Source: Rostratula benghalensis
Lineage: Eukaryota > Chordata > Aves > Charadriiformes > Rostratulidae
DNA: 64,000 bases
Reading direction: 5' to 3'
NCBI GenBank assembly: GCA_013399305.1
Contig: VXAI01000028.1
Coordinates: forward strand, 4,270,175-4,334,174
In this document: positions 36,701 through 49,350 of the stretch, one piece after another
How positions within the stretch are numbered: the first letter of the stretch is position 1
Layout of the letters: each line of letters starts with the position of its first letter
The notes under the pieces: generated by a model
Seen by the model: the letters and a program-made list of their open reading frames with translations, nothing else
Told to the model about the DNA's origin: nothing
Databases searched by the model: none
Position numbers and translations under genes: made by a program

Positions 36701-38614
36701 ACAGCTTTTCCATTGGAAATGTCTTAAAAATAATGACGATGCAGATTTGTTAAAGACTAAACATGACTCACTCTCAAAACTTAGGAGACTGTTTATAACA
36801 GCTCCATCCAGTGGCTTCTGTGATAACATGAATAAAGGGCTTGGCTCACACGGGTTCAAGACCTTCAGGGCTGAAGAATGCTACTTTGAGACACATGATT
36901 TGATGTTTATCACCTTGCCGAAGAAAGCATAATGAAAATGAAAGATGTGATGTTTACATTTTGCAGTTGTGAGGAATTACTCTACTTTTTATACTGCTTG
37001 TATCAAATGGGTTCTACCTCTTGGCCTGCAGGGAGAGACGATCCCTCTTCAGTGACCAGAACACAAATTATGATTGCTATGAAGATTAATAGAGTGCCTG
37101 TATGTGATGGATTTTTGAAAGAGTGAAATAGCCCAGGTGACTCACTCGTGCAGTAAAAGGCCCACTCTGTGGTTTAGGAGTGAATGTTGGAATTGTGCAG
37201 CAAGTTTTTGAGAACACATTTTTGTTAAATGCAATTTTTAATACAGCCTTTGATATTGAAAACATGAGCTTTAATTTCAAAACTTAGTTCCCCCTCCTTC
37301 ACATTTGCACAAATTATTTAAGCTATTATTTAAGTTGATTTTTGTTTTAAACTTGTCTGTTGAGAAAGTGGTGCAAATAGATTTTCAGATTGCAAAAATT
37401 TGATATTTCAGATTTTCTTTCCTTTCAGGATGGGAAAACCTTTCCAAATATCAAAAATTCTCATGGGTCAGAAAAAAGTGTTTCCCACATGGCTCTGGTC
37501 AGTGGGAGAGTTACCGTAAACTTCACTGTGCTTTGGATCAAGTCCTGAGAGCATATTGGAGATTTTGTCAGCCTCATTGATTGCAGAAACCAGCCTTGTG
37601 ATGAGGAAACATTCCTGGGCCAGAGAGCACTCTGACATTTGTCTGTAGTTTTCACATTTAGGAGAGATTATTGTCTCCAGAGGGTCATTCTTAATGATTT
37701 AAACCTGAGGTAGATCGTTTTTTCTGGCAGCATGTGTGTAATCTAATCCATATATTGTTGAAAATAATTGGAATGAGCATTGAGTTGCTATATGGATGTG
37801 TGGTCAGTTAGTATTGACAGCACTGAAGCTTGCTGAGTAGGTGGTATGAGTTATAAGAGGACCTGCAAAACCAAAGGATAAAAAAAAATTCAAAACAAGG
37901 CAATGTGAAAGTAGAAATACTTTCCACTGGGATTGCTTTGGAAGCAAACAGTCTGAGCTTTAGAAAATTTGCTCTTGTTAATTACATGTTGGATAACATC
38001 ACATAGACCATATGACCCAACATATGTAAAATTTGTTTGCTCCCTTCGCAAAGGTCTTGCTGGTGACTTTAGGCACATCCTCTGAGTGAGAGGTGGTGTG
38101 TAAACTGTACCACCCAAGGAGCAGCCCCGGGAGGCAGTGACTCACAGACAGGCTGCTGAGACAGAAATCCCTCCCTGCTTTCCCTTGGCTTTTAAGGCTG
38201 TGAAATAGAAGATACTCCTTTTTTTTTTTTACCATGGTGAAGTTTGCCTGCAGTGGCACAGCTATATGGGTTAGCACTTGGGAAGAAGGACGCTTGGAGC
38301 TTGTCCTGGCTCCTCATCTTCAGGAAGGGGACATATGGGCAACTCTAGTTTGTATTGTAGCTCAATATCAGACTAACTTACAGAATTGAGTTATTTCTTG
38401 AGCCTGGTGTGGTAAAGCATTTCAACACACTTCTCAGTTCTTGTAAATGTTGATTGGATTTAAATATGCATTTAAAAATAAGTGCTGTAATGCTTCACCA
38501 GAGAAGAAATGTTACTATGAGATTACTTTTCCTCTGCGTATGTGTATGCTCCAAGCTACAGTTCAGCACATTAAGTCTAGTTTTTCTGTATAACTGCGCT
38601 GTCCTGTGGTAAAA

Positions 38615-38646
38615 GGGCTTTTCACTGACTTCAGTTTTGGATACCT
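38615..38646. repeat. Ancient repeat scrap
   Basis: GGGCTTTTCACTGACTTCAG followed by TTTTGGATACC resembles the CACTGACTTCAGTGGGCTTTGGATCAGG end of the old palindromic family. Only about 30 bases match, with changes. Confidence 0.3.
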
Positions 38647-39320
38647 CACTAGTTCTTGTTAATTAGAAAAATGTTTTAGATGTAGTTTAATAGGACTTGG
38701 CACTATCTATTAGCATTATTTCTGTATACTAATGATATGCTTCGTTTAAAACCAGGAGAGATAAGTGTGTGAAATATTCTAGGTAGTACCCTACACAAAA
38801 ATAGGAAATCAACAGCAGTGTTTTCCCCAGGGGTGCAAGATCCAGTTTGATATACATTTCGCATGCTGAACTGATTAAGAAGGTGTTTTAATAGGAAGAG
38901 AGCCAAATTTAAGCCAACAGGTCGAATTTTATTTCAGGCCAAATAATTAATTTAGCAAAAGAAATTAGGCCTCCCATTTCCCATCCCTTGGCATTTACAT
39001 TTGTTCCTTTGCTTTCTGCAGTTACATTAATTGTCAACTGAGAGAGTCACTTGATCCATAGGATGATTTCTTCAATGTGAGCAGTTTTAAGATACTGCTC
39101 TTTAAACGTTCATCTTATTGTGGTTTTAGCATAAGCCTTGTGCAAAAGACCGTTTCAGGAGGTTCCATTAAAACTATACTTGTAAATATTTCACTCAAAT
39201 TATTAGTTCAGCACTACAGTCAACCTCTTAATTTCTTAGAATTGTAATAATTGTTATTGACCCTTATTTTTAATCAACACTACCATGCTGAATGAGGCCT
39301 TAGCCTGAAGTTTGTGTGGG

Positions 39321-39353
39321 GTTGTTTGGTTTTTTTTTTGTTTGTTTTTTTTT
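39321..39353. repeat. T/G-rich low-complexity tract
   Basis: GTTGTTTGG, then ten T, then GTTTGTTTTTTTTT. Simple sequence of the same class as at 24211-24258 and 63485-63526. Confidence 0.8.
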
Positions 39354-42300
39354 CACCTTCTACCTATTGAATCTGTTGCTTGTTTCTCATGTGAATTAAG
39401 GAGTATTTGGTTAAGGTGAGATAGGATCTGAGGGAAGACAGTCTTGAGTGCATACCCAGTCCTGGCATTTGTGTAGGCACAGAACTCATGTACATACCCG
39501 TGGAAACTCTTTGCCATATTACTGTGTATAGCTATGTGAGCTATGCAAAAGACTTAAGCTGTGCTTGCCTTGGAAAGTGTAGAAAAGTCTGGAAGTTATG
39601 ACACTTACTGCAGAAAGGAATTATTTCAGGTAAACAAATGTAGCTATTTCCCTGCCTGACATAGGTGAAGACTTAGCTAATGCATTCCACCTGTGAGATT
39701 CATAAGGGGAACTCCAGAGACCAGCTTCAGGCTGCACCTGGAAGACTTCTAGTAAAGCATCTATTGAATTGATAAACAGCAAATTTACATACAAGACTGA
39801 ATTATTGACATTTTTAAAAAATTATTTTTCTTTAGGGGTGTTTCAGAAAAGAAGTTGTACACAAAGTTAATAGAGCATTTCCAATTTTCTGATGTTGCAT
39901 TGGAGCTGAATGTCATCAACATTTGGATTTTCTTAGCGTAACTTCTAAAGCTAGTTAAATTAAATCTTGCACTTCTTACCTTAATGGAATTTTCAATTTT
40001 AAAAAGGCAATGAAGGATTTTTAAGTAACAAATTTTATCTCCTCCTTCCCCACCCTCCCACCATCCGTAACATCTCAAGAGTTTGAATATGTGCCTCTTC
40101 ATACATTAGACCTTTCAGAAGTGTGTAGCACTATGGACATTACCAACTGTGCAGTAAGTCTGCTACTTGCACATTTTTATTCAAGATTTCCCCCTTCTCC
40201 CCCCTTGTATAATCTTGCTTCTGGGGGTAAAACTCATCCATTGTCTCATCGGCATTGGCTGATATTAGAGTTGCAGACCTTAGGCTCTAACAAAAGTGAC
40301 AAAGCTGTCATAAGGAAGGAGTAGGAATGGAAAGAATTAAGTTCATGTTGACTGTGTTGTGGGTATCTCTTTGCATGAGGTAGCTGTGGAAAATAATGTT
40401 TATCCATTAAGAGATAATTGCTGGGAGCTAGATGTGTTTCTGTCTTCCATGCTGGTTTTCTTTGAGTCCTTCTGTTTAGATTTTTCTTTCTCATTGCTGT
40501 AATTTGCTATGCACTGATGGGGATGAATGTCATCAAAGGTTGAAGCTTTTGATGTTTCTAATATAAAATGCAAATGGTTAACAGATGAAAACTATTTGCT
40601 AATAAGTATCAAAAGAACTACAAATAAAAACCATTGTGTAATAGTTGCTCAAAATTCAAGTGACTTATTATATAAACAGTGGGCCGGTCCTTCTTTGATG
40701 TATGTAAAAATTTTTAGACAGAGGTATCCTTGTATTGTTAGAGTGTAACTGCTATTTTCATTTTCTTTAAACCTCACTTGAGACATTTGGTGGAAATGTA
40801 AACTGGTGAATCTTCCTAGATACAGTGAGGGATAGAGGCAGGACAGAGCCTTTCAACTGCTGATGATTCTCATCCCCTTGTCTGTTTAATTTGGGAGACT
40901 GTTCCTGACAGGCAGACCTGGCTGTTCTGTACAGTCTCCTACAAAGTGCTTGTGTTCCATAGAGACCTTAATGGGTCCTCATGTATCTGAAGTTTCTGCA
41001 GGTTGCTGTAATAAATACTGGGCAGCTTAAAACTCTCTACATTCAGGATTTCAAATTGAGATGCGGACTTGTCTTGACTATATCACTAGAAGGCCCATCT
41101 TGCTGCTAACCATTGCAGCTGATACAGAACAAGCCAGAAGAGCTACTTTACTGTGTTTTATCATGACAGCGTGAACCTTTGTAGTACTACAGCTGAAATC
41201 TGGGAAAGGATGTTGGTCTGGACATATTATATCTTGACTGTTTTTTGGCTGATCAGTGTTTACGGGTCGAGGTGCTTTGGCCTTTGGATTTCTTCACTTG
41301 CAGTTTGGAATAGCTGAAGTATTAAAACCCTTAAGTGCATTTCTTGTCAAAGACATCTTAAATCAAACACAGCTTAAATGAGTTACTGAAAAGGAACAGT
41401 TTCCTCTTCTTCCTTAATCTGTCTCCCTTGCTCAGTAATTGATGTCTAGTTTCATGAGTCATATTTAACTACCTTCAGGTTAAATCTCTTACAGCCTAAT
41501 CCCATACAACCTTTCGTAGCCAATGTCTGTGCTGAGAGTTGCTGGAGGTTTTGCATGAGTAAAGACTGCCAGATGGGTTTCTGCAGGAACTTGTAATGTT
41601 TTTATCCAGAAAGGGAATAAACTTCAGGAAAAATCAGCATCTATAGTCTTTGCCTGTTGGGCGACGGGAGAGGTGCCCTAGGTTGATCTGGGGATTCCCA
41701 AGGAGTGGTGGGTTCTGTTGTATGGACATGCAAGATACGGATGTTTTTCAAGATCTGATGTTATAACACATAGGAAGCCAGCCAAAAGCAAGTTTGAGGC
41801 TGGTATCCCAAGCAGAGATTTCAACAGGGATTGAGCTAAAAACAGGCATAACAGCCAGAACTTGCTGATCCTCACAAGTGAATGAATACTTCCCCATGTA
41901 GGAAGATGGAGGTGGGAATGTGTGAGTTATGCTATTTTGATTTCTGTCACTACTGCAAAGACTCTCTCCTGAGCTGTGAAAGTTATACTTGAAATCCATT
42001 TATCAAAAGACTTAAGTTATTCTTTTTCATGATTTATTTTTGTCTAGTGCTTTGTTATGGAAAAGGGGGAAAAAAAAAACAGGAGAAGAAAAGCATCTAG
42101 TAACAAGAATTTGCAGTTTTGTTTGATGCAAAGGAAAATGTACTTATAATGCAAATTTTCATTACAAATCAAACTTTCAACAACAAAAAGTCATCATATA
42201 ATGGCTGTTTTCATTATGGTTTCTGCTGGTGAAAAAAAATGTGTTGGAAGACAAAAGAACATCAGAATTTTCCTGACTACTGTCAGTTACTCAGATTAAC

Positions 42301-45300
42301 AAAGAAAGTGGTGCCCTTTTGTCTTTCCTTGGTTTGTTGTCTCTTATACATGTTAGAGAGTCTGTAAGCATCTTGCCCTTTTTGTTTGTTTTTCTGTTGT
42401 CCCTGTGATTGTTTTCTTTCATAATCAGACCAATTAACACGTTGACAGAAGAGAACCACTTGTGGATTTTCTCTTTTTGTTTTTTCCCTTTCCTCTGAAT
42501 CTGGAGCAATGTTTAGCAGATAAATAGACTTGCCTTTAATGAAAAAGGGGAAATTGCAAATGGGAATTTCACTAGACATGTCATTAGTTACTCCCACAAG
42601 TCTTACAGGTGTGACATTAATCAGGTTGTGGGCCATGTTCTTGGAGTTTCAGAGGGATTTGACACCATCTGTGTGGCTCCTGTGTTCAGGGTCACTAACT
42701 GAGCATGCAGAAAAAGATCACTTCCTGAGGTATCTCTGCCTTTGAACAGGCCTCTTCCACCCCATGACAGATGCCTCAAACAGCCAACGCCTGAAGGGCA
42801 TCGCTTTTCCAGTATTGACACTAATGGATGTACCCAGAGCTAAACTAGCACTTCCTCCTTGCCTCCAACTCTGGCTGGCCCATGTGTGTATGGGCACTGC
42901 CTTGGAGCCGTGAGTTCGTGCCTCTAGATCCAAGGAAACCAAGCAGGTTATAAATGTTCATATCCATAAAGTTCCCATTTTTCCTACTTGGCAAATTTTT
43001 AAATGGTGATATAAAGGGGGAGCAAATAAAACTTTAGGGCATGGTCCTCAACTATGCCATACCTTAGCAAAACTTGGAAAAGAAATCCCTTTAAAGAGAT
43101 ACTGCGTTTCTTAGTTGTAAAGGTATTTCTCCTTGATATATCACCTATGGTGTGGGAGTCAGGGACAAGGAGAATTCCTGTCCCCCTTCTCCTCCCCATC
43201 CCCCATGGAATATCAGTTATAAGGTAGATAAGCAATAAATTATTTGCATTCTCTCCTTTGCATAGCTAACTGTGTAGTCATCCTTTTCATTTGAGTCTGG
43301 CTGTCTAGTTAGTGGTTTTATATCAAGCACCTGCATGTTAGACATACTGCTCTGCATCCGAGGTAGCACAGAGGGTCCAGCTTTTGGACCATAATTCCCA
43401 TTGGTTTCTACCGCAGCCAGATGTTCTTTAGGCAGTTGTGCTCAACCAGTCCCAGACTGCACTGTGGAGAGAAAACCGTCCTAGAAATAGTTATCTATAT
43501 TTTAATTCAAGAAAATAACTTACTGGATTTCTTCCCTTGGGAAAATATTCCCTGATGCAATTTTAGTTCCAGTCAAGCGGTGCAGTTTCAGTATCTAACA
43601 GAGACCTAGTTTCCTTTAGGCTTATGAATCTAACAACTTGGGAACTGTTTCTCCCCCTCCCTTCCCCCCAAAGAGATCATGCTTGCTAGACGGGCTTTCC
43701 CAAATTCTCACAGCTCTAATCTGGATACCATTTAGTGTGACAGCCTTCTTCCCGGGTTCCCACAGCTGGTTAGTGTTTTGAATTCCAGCCTCATGAACTC
43801 ATATCAGGCTACATGGGCTAATGCTCCGAGCACAACCTAGAGCAGATATCTCTGATGACAGAGTAATGGAGAAAACCGTGGTACTTTCTGTGTGTTTATA
43901 AATGCACAGTCATTTGTGGTGTTCTTCAATTTCTGTGGAGAGTAACTGACTGTAATGCCTCATAGAGGCATTTATATGTTAATGGAGGTGAAAATAAAAT
44001 CATTACAGTGTTTGGTTAAAGACCAGTAAAACAACCTGCTGCAATGGGAAAAGTCTTATCAAATCCCATGGGTCACAAATATGGCTAGAAATATCACTTA
44101 AATAATTGCTTATCTCCAACTAAACTCTTACAAAGGAAAAGTCCAGGGAAGGTATGTCCTGTTCTCTCTCGTAACATTCAAACTTTACCTTGAATAAAGA
44201 GTGTTTCAAATAACAAGAGACAGTAGCTGTCAGAGTGCAATGGCCATAGCAGCCCCTGTTCACACCTCATGTGGATAATGCCATTGAATTCAGGTCCTTG
44301 GACTCATTTAGCACTGGGCTTGGAAGCAGTCTCTTGTTCAGAGGGGTGCTGCTCACTCCCTCCCCCTGCTCATTTGTGGAGGCCACCAGCATATGGCTGG
44401 ATTTATTTGGAACCCCAAACTCTACTCACGCTTTGAGAATCCTGTGCTCAGTACTGCTGCTAACTAGACCTGTAAGTCTCTGAAAATCTAGCACTTAAAG
44501 CACTCCCAAAGTAGTTACTTCTGTGAAAATGTTAGTTTGGAGATGTAACTGAGTAGAGACATGAAAGTTATATGGAGCTGGGTAATTCCTGATACAAACT
44601 GCAGCAGCTCTACTGGATTTAGGAAGGGTTTGACAGTGTGTACTGCTGCAGGATCTGACCCACCTCCTCGTTTTGAGTCTTCAGGTCTTTCTTATTTAAA
44701 CAATGAAAAAAGCCTCTTTTATAATTAAAAGCAGCTATACATCAAAATGGAAATGATTGGTGGCACGTGTTGAGGGCATAGAAAAGCAGTGGGTGGAAGT
44801 TGAGCATTTGTCTGCAATTGTGCTGTTCAGAATACTATTAGGGAGCTGTTTTACCTAAAATTTATGAGAGTGAAGTTGCACTCAAGGCACATGAGAAAGG
44901 ATTTCACTCTCAAGTATTTTCAAAACACTTGAATGTTTGTTTTATCCTCTGATGTTGACACAACTGCATCCCATGACTTGCCCATCCTAATCCAGTGAAT
45001 AGCAATGAGGAAATTGAGCACTATTTGGATGGGAAGTCACTTTCATTCATGGAGAGGATGTAGAAAGAACATGGTTTATTAGGAATTTGTAGACAGATTT
45101 CTCTATTTAAACATCCAAACCCATTCTGAGGGGAGATCAGATTCCTAAGATGTTGTTCAGCTTGTGGCCAGCTCCTGCACTAGAACTTTGCCTGGGAGAA
45201 AGTCAGCAGAGATGAAGATGTGGCCCAATAGAAGAGCATAGTCAGAATTTTAGAGTCTGAGCAGGTATAATAAACCCCAAAACTTACAGCAAACAAGTAG

Positions 45301-45351
45301 ATCTTTGTGCCTTAGAAGAAACTACACTTACTTTGCTTTGGTTTTTTGTAG

Positions 45352-45420
45352 GAAAGTAGAGGCTTTTCCATGTCGTGCCCTTTTACATAACCGGGTGGTT
45401 AACTTTGAACGTTTCAGTAG
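45352..45420 (+). other. Candidate 69-bp exon (unverified)
   Basis: TTTGCTTTGGTTTTTTGTAG precedes 45352 and CAGTAG|GTGAGA follows 45420, fitting vertebrate acceptor and donor consensus. The interval is 69 bases, a multiple of three, and exactly one frame is open. It is read after one leading base as K-V-E-A-F-P-C-R-A-L-L-H-N-R-V-V and on to N-F-E-R-F-S, with two bases left over. It holds three CpG sites in 69 bases where the surroundings have few, as expected of a conserved exon. I do not recognise the peptide. Its phase does not fit the candidate exon at 22353-22430, so other exons would have to lie between them. A chance pair of splice-like sites remains possible. Confidence 0.3.
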
Positions 45421-48400
45421 GTGAGAAATTTGATTTATATGTGAAACAGGAATGCAGGACTAGAAGGGAATTCATCTGCTAAATAAAAAAAAAATAAAAA
45501 AAAATATTCCAGGCAAGCAACCTGCTCTACAATCCCATTTGTAGAATTTTCAGACTGTTTAAATTTGGGTGTTTGATATCTATTGAGGGGCAGTTTTGGA
45601 ACCTCACTCCTCTGATACTTCAAAATCCTTCTCATTTTCCTTCCAAATGTGGTAGTGCTCAACCTTTTCCAGATGACACGATTATCCTGTTAAAATAAGG
45701 GTGTTTAACTTGGATATCCTCTAAAATGTGATACATTCTAGAGCATTTACGTCAGAGGAAGAAGGTGACTGGTTTCACTGCTGAATTCTAACCAGAAGTT
45801 ATTCAGACCTTTAGGAAACATGGGAGAGCAAATGTTTACTGACCGTGTAATTAGCATGATGATTTGCTCTGTCTATTGGCCCTTAGCACCATATTTCCTG
45901 TCTGAGCAGTGGAAAGCAAAAATATTAGTTGCTGTTTTACTAGAGGAACAAGTGTCTTCCAAATGAACAAATGATCTATTACCAGTCTTGCAGACTCTTC
46001 CCATGGGAATAGGCATTTTGCTTCTTTTTTTACAGCTAATTTCTTTCATACAGCAGGTTCCCAGACACATCAAATGCCTCACATGTTAAGCTATTAGTTA
46101 AGATTTATAGTCTCCGTTTCTGTTATCAGAGTGAATTACTCTATGGCTGGCAGTCAGACTTCTTCTCATGGACTTTTATGAAAATGAAAAAATAAATAAT
46201 ATATCATAAACCAATTTATTAATGCTTTCTAAACCATAAGATATTCTGAAGTCTCCTCTTCTGTTCATAAGGGGTGTTTTTGCATTGCTGGGCAGCCTCC
46301 TTTGCTTGATGAAAGAATAAAATATATGCACAATGTTGGTGGGTCTTCCATAGACAAAGGCTGTTGAAAAGGTTTGGAGTGAAACTCAGTGGTTGTACAT
46401 CACTTTGCTCTTAACAGAGCTCAACTGAGTCATGAGAGGAAAATGTAGACTTAGCAGATTGAAGAAAAACACTTTCTACATTAGGTTTTCTTAGTCTAGA
46501 TCTTCAGCATGCAGTAGAGGGGGAAAGATATTAGTGCTTTTATACTAAGCTAGACCATCTGAGCCTTCATCCAATACTTTTCCTTTCTAGCTATAAATGT
46601 TACGGAAACTTCTTTGCAGTAGCCTAAAACACAGAGAATAAAAGCAAAATTTCCTGTTTGAAAAGTGAAATTAGTTTTTTTAAAGATAAATCAGCTTTTT
46701 CAATGTTTCTGGGAAATTTTCTTTAAACTGATTTGCCAATTTATATTTACTTTTATGAGGTAGCTTGGAGTTGAATGGGAATGTCACTTCTAAGTGTGAG
46801 AATCAAGAATTGCATACCAAGGTGTAAGCAAATCATTACTTGGTGGACCGAGAGGAAATGGGGAATGACATCTCCAAAAAGGAGACTTTGCATTTCCTCC
46901 AGCCCTGCAGCTTTTTTCTAGCTGTGTGATAAGCCAAAAGGAATAAACTTCTTTCAAAATGAGGGAGGCAAAGCCTGTCCTTGTCCCTCACTTGTCTATT
47001 ATCACTCTCCACTGTAAATGTTGAGTTCTTTAAACTTCAGTTGGATATGTGTTTTAAAAACCAAAGCAAAACAAAAAACTTTCAAATTCTAGTATTTATA
47101 ATTTTTTAAAGAGTAGGGAGGAAAGGGCCGACCTTGGCCCTTTTACCAGAAATATTTCATTTTGCAAACTTTGACCAATAAAAATAGGAACTAATGCATT
47201 TCTCAGGTAACAACTTAGCTCTATTTTTATCCATTCCAAACAAAGGAACTGATATTTCTCTTTAATGCCTGCTGTTCAGTCAGCAGCCCTGATACTACAT
47301 CACATCCGCTTTGAGATATCTCTGTTCTCTGAAGTGAGACCACAAGATCTGTTAGACCTGATAGTTAACCTCAGGTTTGAACTGATCCATATTAACACAG
47401 CTTAAGTGCTGATACTTTAGCCACTCACCCACAGAGCTCTACTGTTTGCTCTCTGTCTTTTTTTTTTTTCAGGGGAGATTTCACATTTGTTTGATTTCTG
47501 AAAATTATACTGTTTATGTAGTTCATGGCTATAAGATAGTTCTACATATTTATGTATTTATAAGTAACAGTAAGACTTCTACAGTAGGTATATAAAATAT
47601 TTCCAGTTGTAAGGTAATTACTAAGTGATTCTTATGGTTATTATTTATCACTGATAATTGCCTGATATTTTTCTTTACAAATGTTTAATCAATATCTTAC
47701 AGAAGAAAGTAGATTATCTTTGTTAGAAATTTGAAGTTTAAAATAGGCTTGCTTTCACTTCAGAGCAGGTCTGTTGTTCATGTTAAGTTACATTTTTCTG
47801 TAGTAGGAAGTAAACTACAAAGCTCCACTACTCTACAGTAGTTTTGTTCAATTGCCTTTCATCTTGGAGACCTGATACTGATTTAAGTCATATGCCAAAA
47901 TGAGTCTGTTGCATTCTAGCCAGTGAATCTGTATCCCAAATCTCATTCCCTGACAAGTAATGAATTTCAGCACAAGAGAGGGCTGGAGGCTGTAGGTAAG
48001 TATGTTGGTGGGGCCATTTATCATCTTTCCTCATGCCTATTTGCCTTGGTTTTGGTTGCCTGCCCAATAATGTGAGGTCCTGTTGTGACAAAGCATTGAA
48101 ACACTTGTGCAACTTGGATGCTCCAGGTAGTTGTACTGAAAGTCAGACTGTCCCCAATGACGTGACAGCTGATGTAATGCTGTTGCACTGGATGGAACAG
48201 TGCAAGTTCACATCTTTTTATAATCTGGGATCAGCAGACAGTGTTAAAATTACTGTGACTGAATGTCTTGCTAACTGTAAAACTTAAGAAGAAGAAAAAA
48301 AACCCTATTGCTAATTTATTTGACTATAATAAAATATTACCAAAACTTGATGTAATAGGCTTGGTGTAAAAAGAAATAATAAAAAAATTTTCTTTCTCCC

Positions 48401-49320
48401 TGCTTCAATTATTTTATGGTTGATATAACAGCATAGCTACTTTTTAATTAGAGATTGCATGCCTGCTAATAATTCTGCTTCTCTGACTCTTAGCATATTC
48501 ATAATTTTTTATTTACTTTTATTCTGTTTTCCCCTCAGGCAATATCATGTTTCAGAATACCCTTCTTAAAGTGAAGATGATTTGAGATCCTGTTTCCTTA
48601 TATTGGAAATTCAGTAGGATTTTAGTCTAGCAATGTTTACATGTGGATTTAAATTTTAAGTGAGTGACCCTGTGTAAAAATGATCAAAATGTGTTACAAA
48701 AGTATAGGTAAATTTCAAGATTGGGTAGACAACAGCCTAAAGAAGTATTTTATGTTGTTGAAGCCTCATAGCACTACAGCAATAATTGTGCAATGTAAAA
48801 GGTTAACAAAGAAGAGATATGCCAGTTTACACAGGATTTACGTTTGGGTATATTGTATTTATTAGAGTAGTTATGTTCACCTGTTTTCTGTGGAAGTCAA
48901 CATTCGGATCTCTACTTTCTTATTGCCTATAGTATTTTGCAGCTTGCTGTCATAACAAATGTTGACAGAATTTGATATTTGGATATATCTTTTCGTAAAC
49001 AAGAACAAAAAAATGTCTTTGTCCTCTGTTTCTTTGCTGGACAAGAAACAAGCAAAAAACCAGTGTTTTGTTGCTCTTGAAATCTCCCCAGAGTAATAGT
49101 TTGAAAACACAGTGGCTAACGATTGTGTTACAGTTTTCTTCTGAGATGTTGTTGCAGGATTTTGAGGAGAGCAATAAAGTGAAAAAAAGTCAGCATAACT
49201 ATCCAAAAGGTGCGTTACCCCTCCCATTCAAAATTTATCTCTCTGGGAATTTTGCTGTGGAAAGACTTATATAGTAGAGAAGTATTTTTTTCCTTGTATA
49301 TGGGAAGGTACAGCGCAGAT

Positions 49321-49350
49321 TAAAGGCCAGATTTTCAAAAGCATTTCAAT
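49321..49350. repeat. Ancient repeat scrap
   Basis: TAAAGGCCAGATTTTCAAAA followed by GCATTTCAAT resembles the GGCCAGATTTTCAAAAG module of old interspersed repeats in turtles and birds. It is about 30 bases, with no clear continuation. Confidence 0.3.

Larger units (their letters stand above)
32527..45351. other. Non-coding stretch, no gene recognised
   Basis: Apart from a perfect palindrome at 32600-32614 no gene is recognised. Contents are an alternating TG/CA patch (33759-33780), several poly(T) or poly(A) runs, a T/G-rich tract (39321-39353) and weak ancient-repeat scraps (37531-37548, 38615-38646 and near 44640-44662). The 117-codon minus-strand frame at 42283-42636 has biased, lysine-rich composition from A-rich DNA and no domain. 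Confidence 0.55.

Noticed and set aside
37429..37548. Good acceptor (TTTCTTTCCTTTCAG) followed by 39 open codons to a TGA
   Set aside because: No internal donor of quality. The end (CTTTGGATCAAGTCC) looks like ancient-repeat text, so a terminal coding exon is unlikely.
42283..42636. 117-codon lysine/glutamine-rich open frame (-)
   Set aside because: The composition simply reflects T-rich plus-strand DNA; no motif seen.
44588..44662. CTGATACAAACTGCAGCAG...CTGCTGCAGGATCTGACC, possible old palindromic repeat
   Set aside because: The near-inverted ends are short CAG/CTG runs that occur by chance, and the interior does not follow the family.
47959..47995. Donor-like GTAG|GTAAGTAT with an AG about 36 bases upstream
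   Set aside because: The implied exon is too short and the tract before the AG is not pyrimidine-rich.
48540..48588. Strong acceptor (TGTTTTCCCCTCAG) at 48539
   Set aside because: All three frames stop within 50 bases. It could only be a non-coding or UTR exon, and nothing else supports one.
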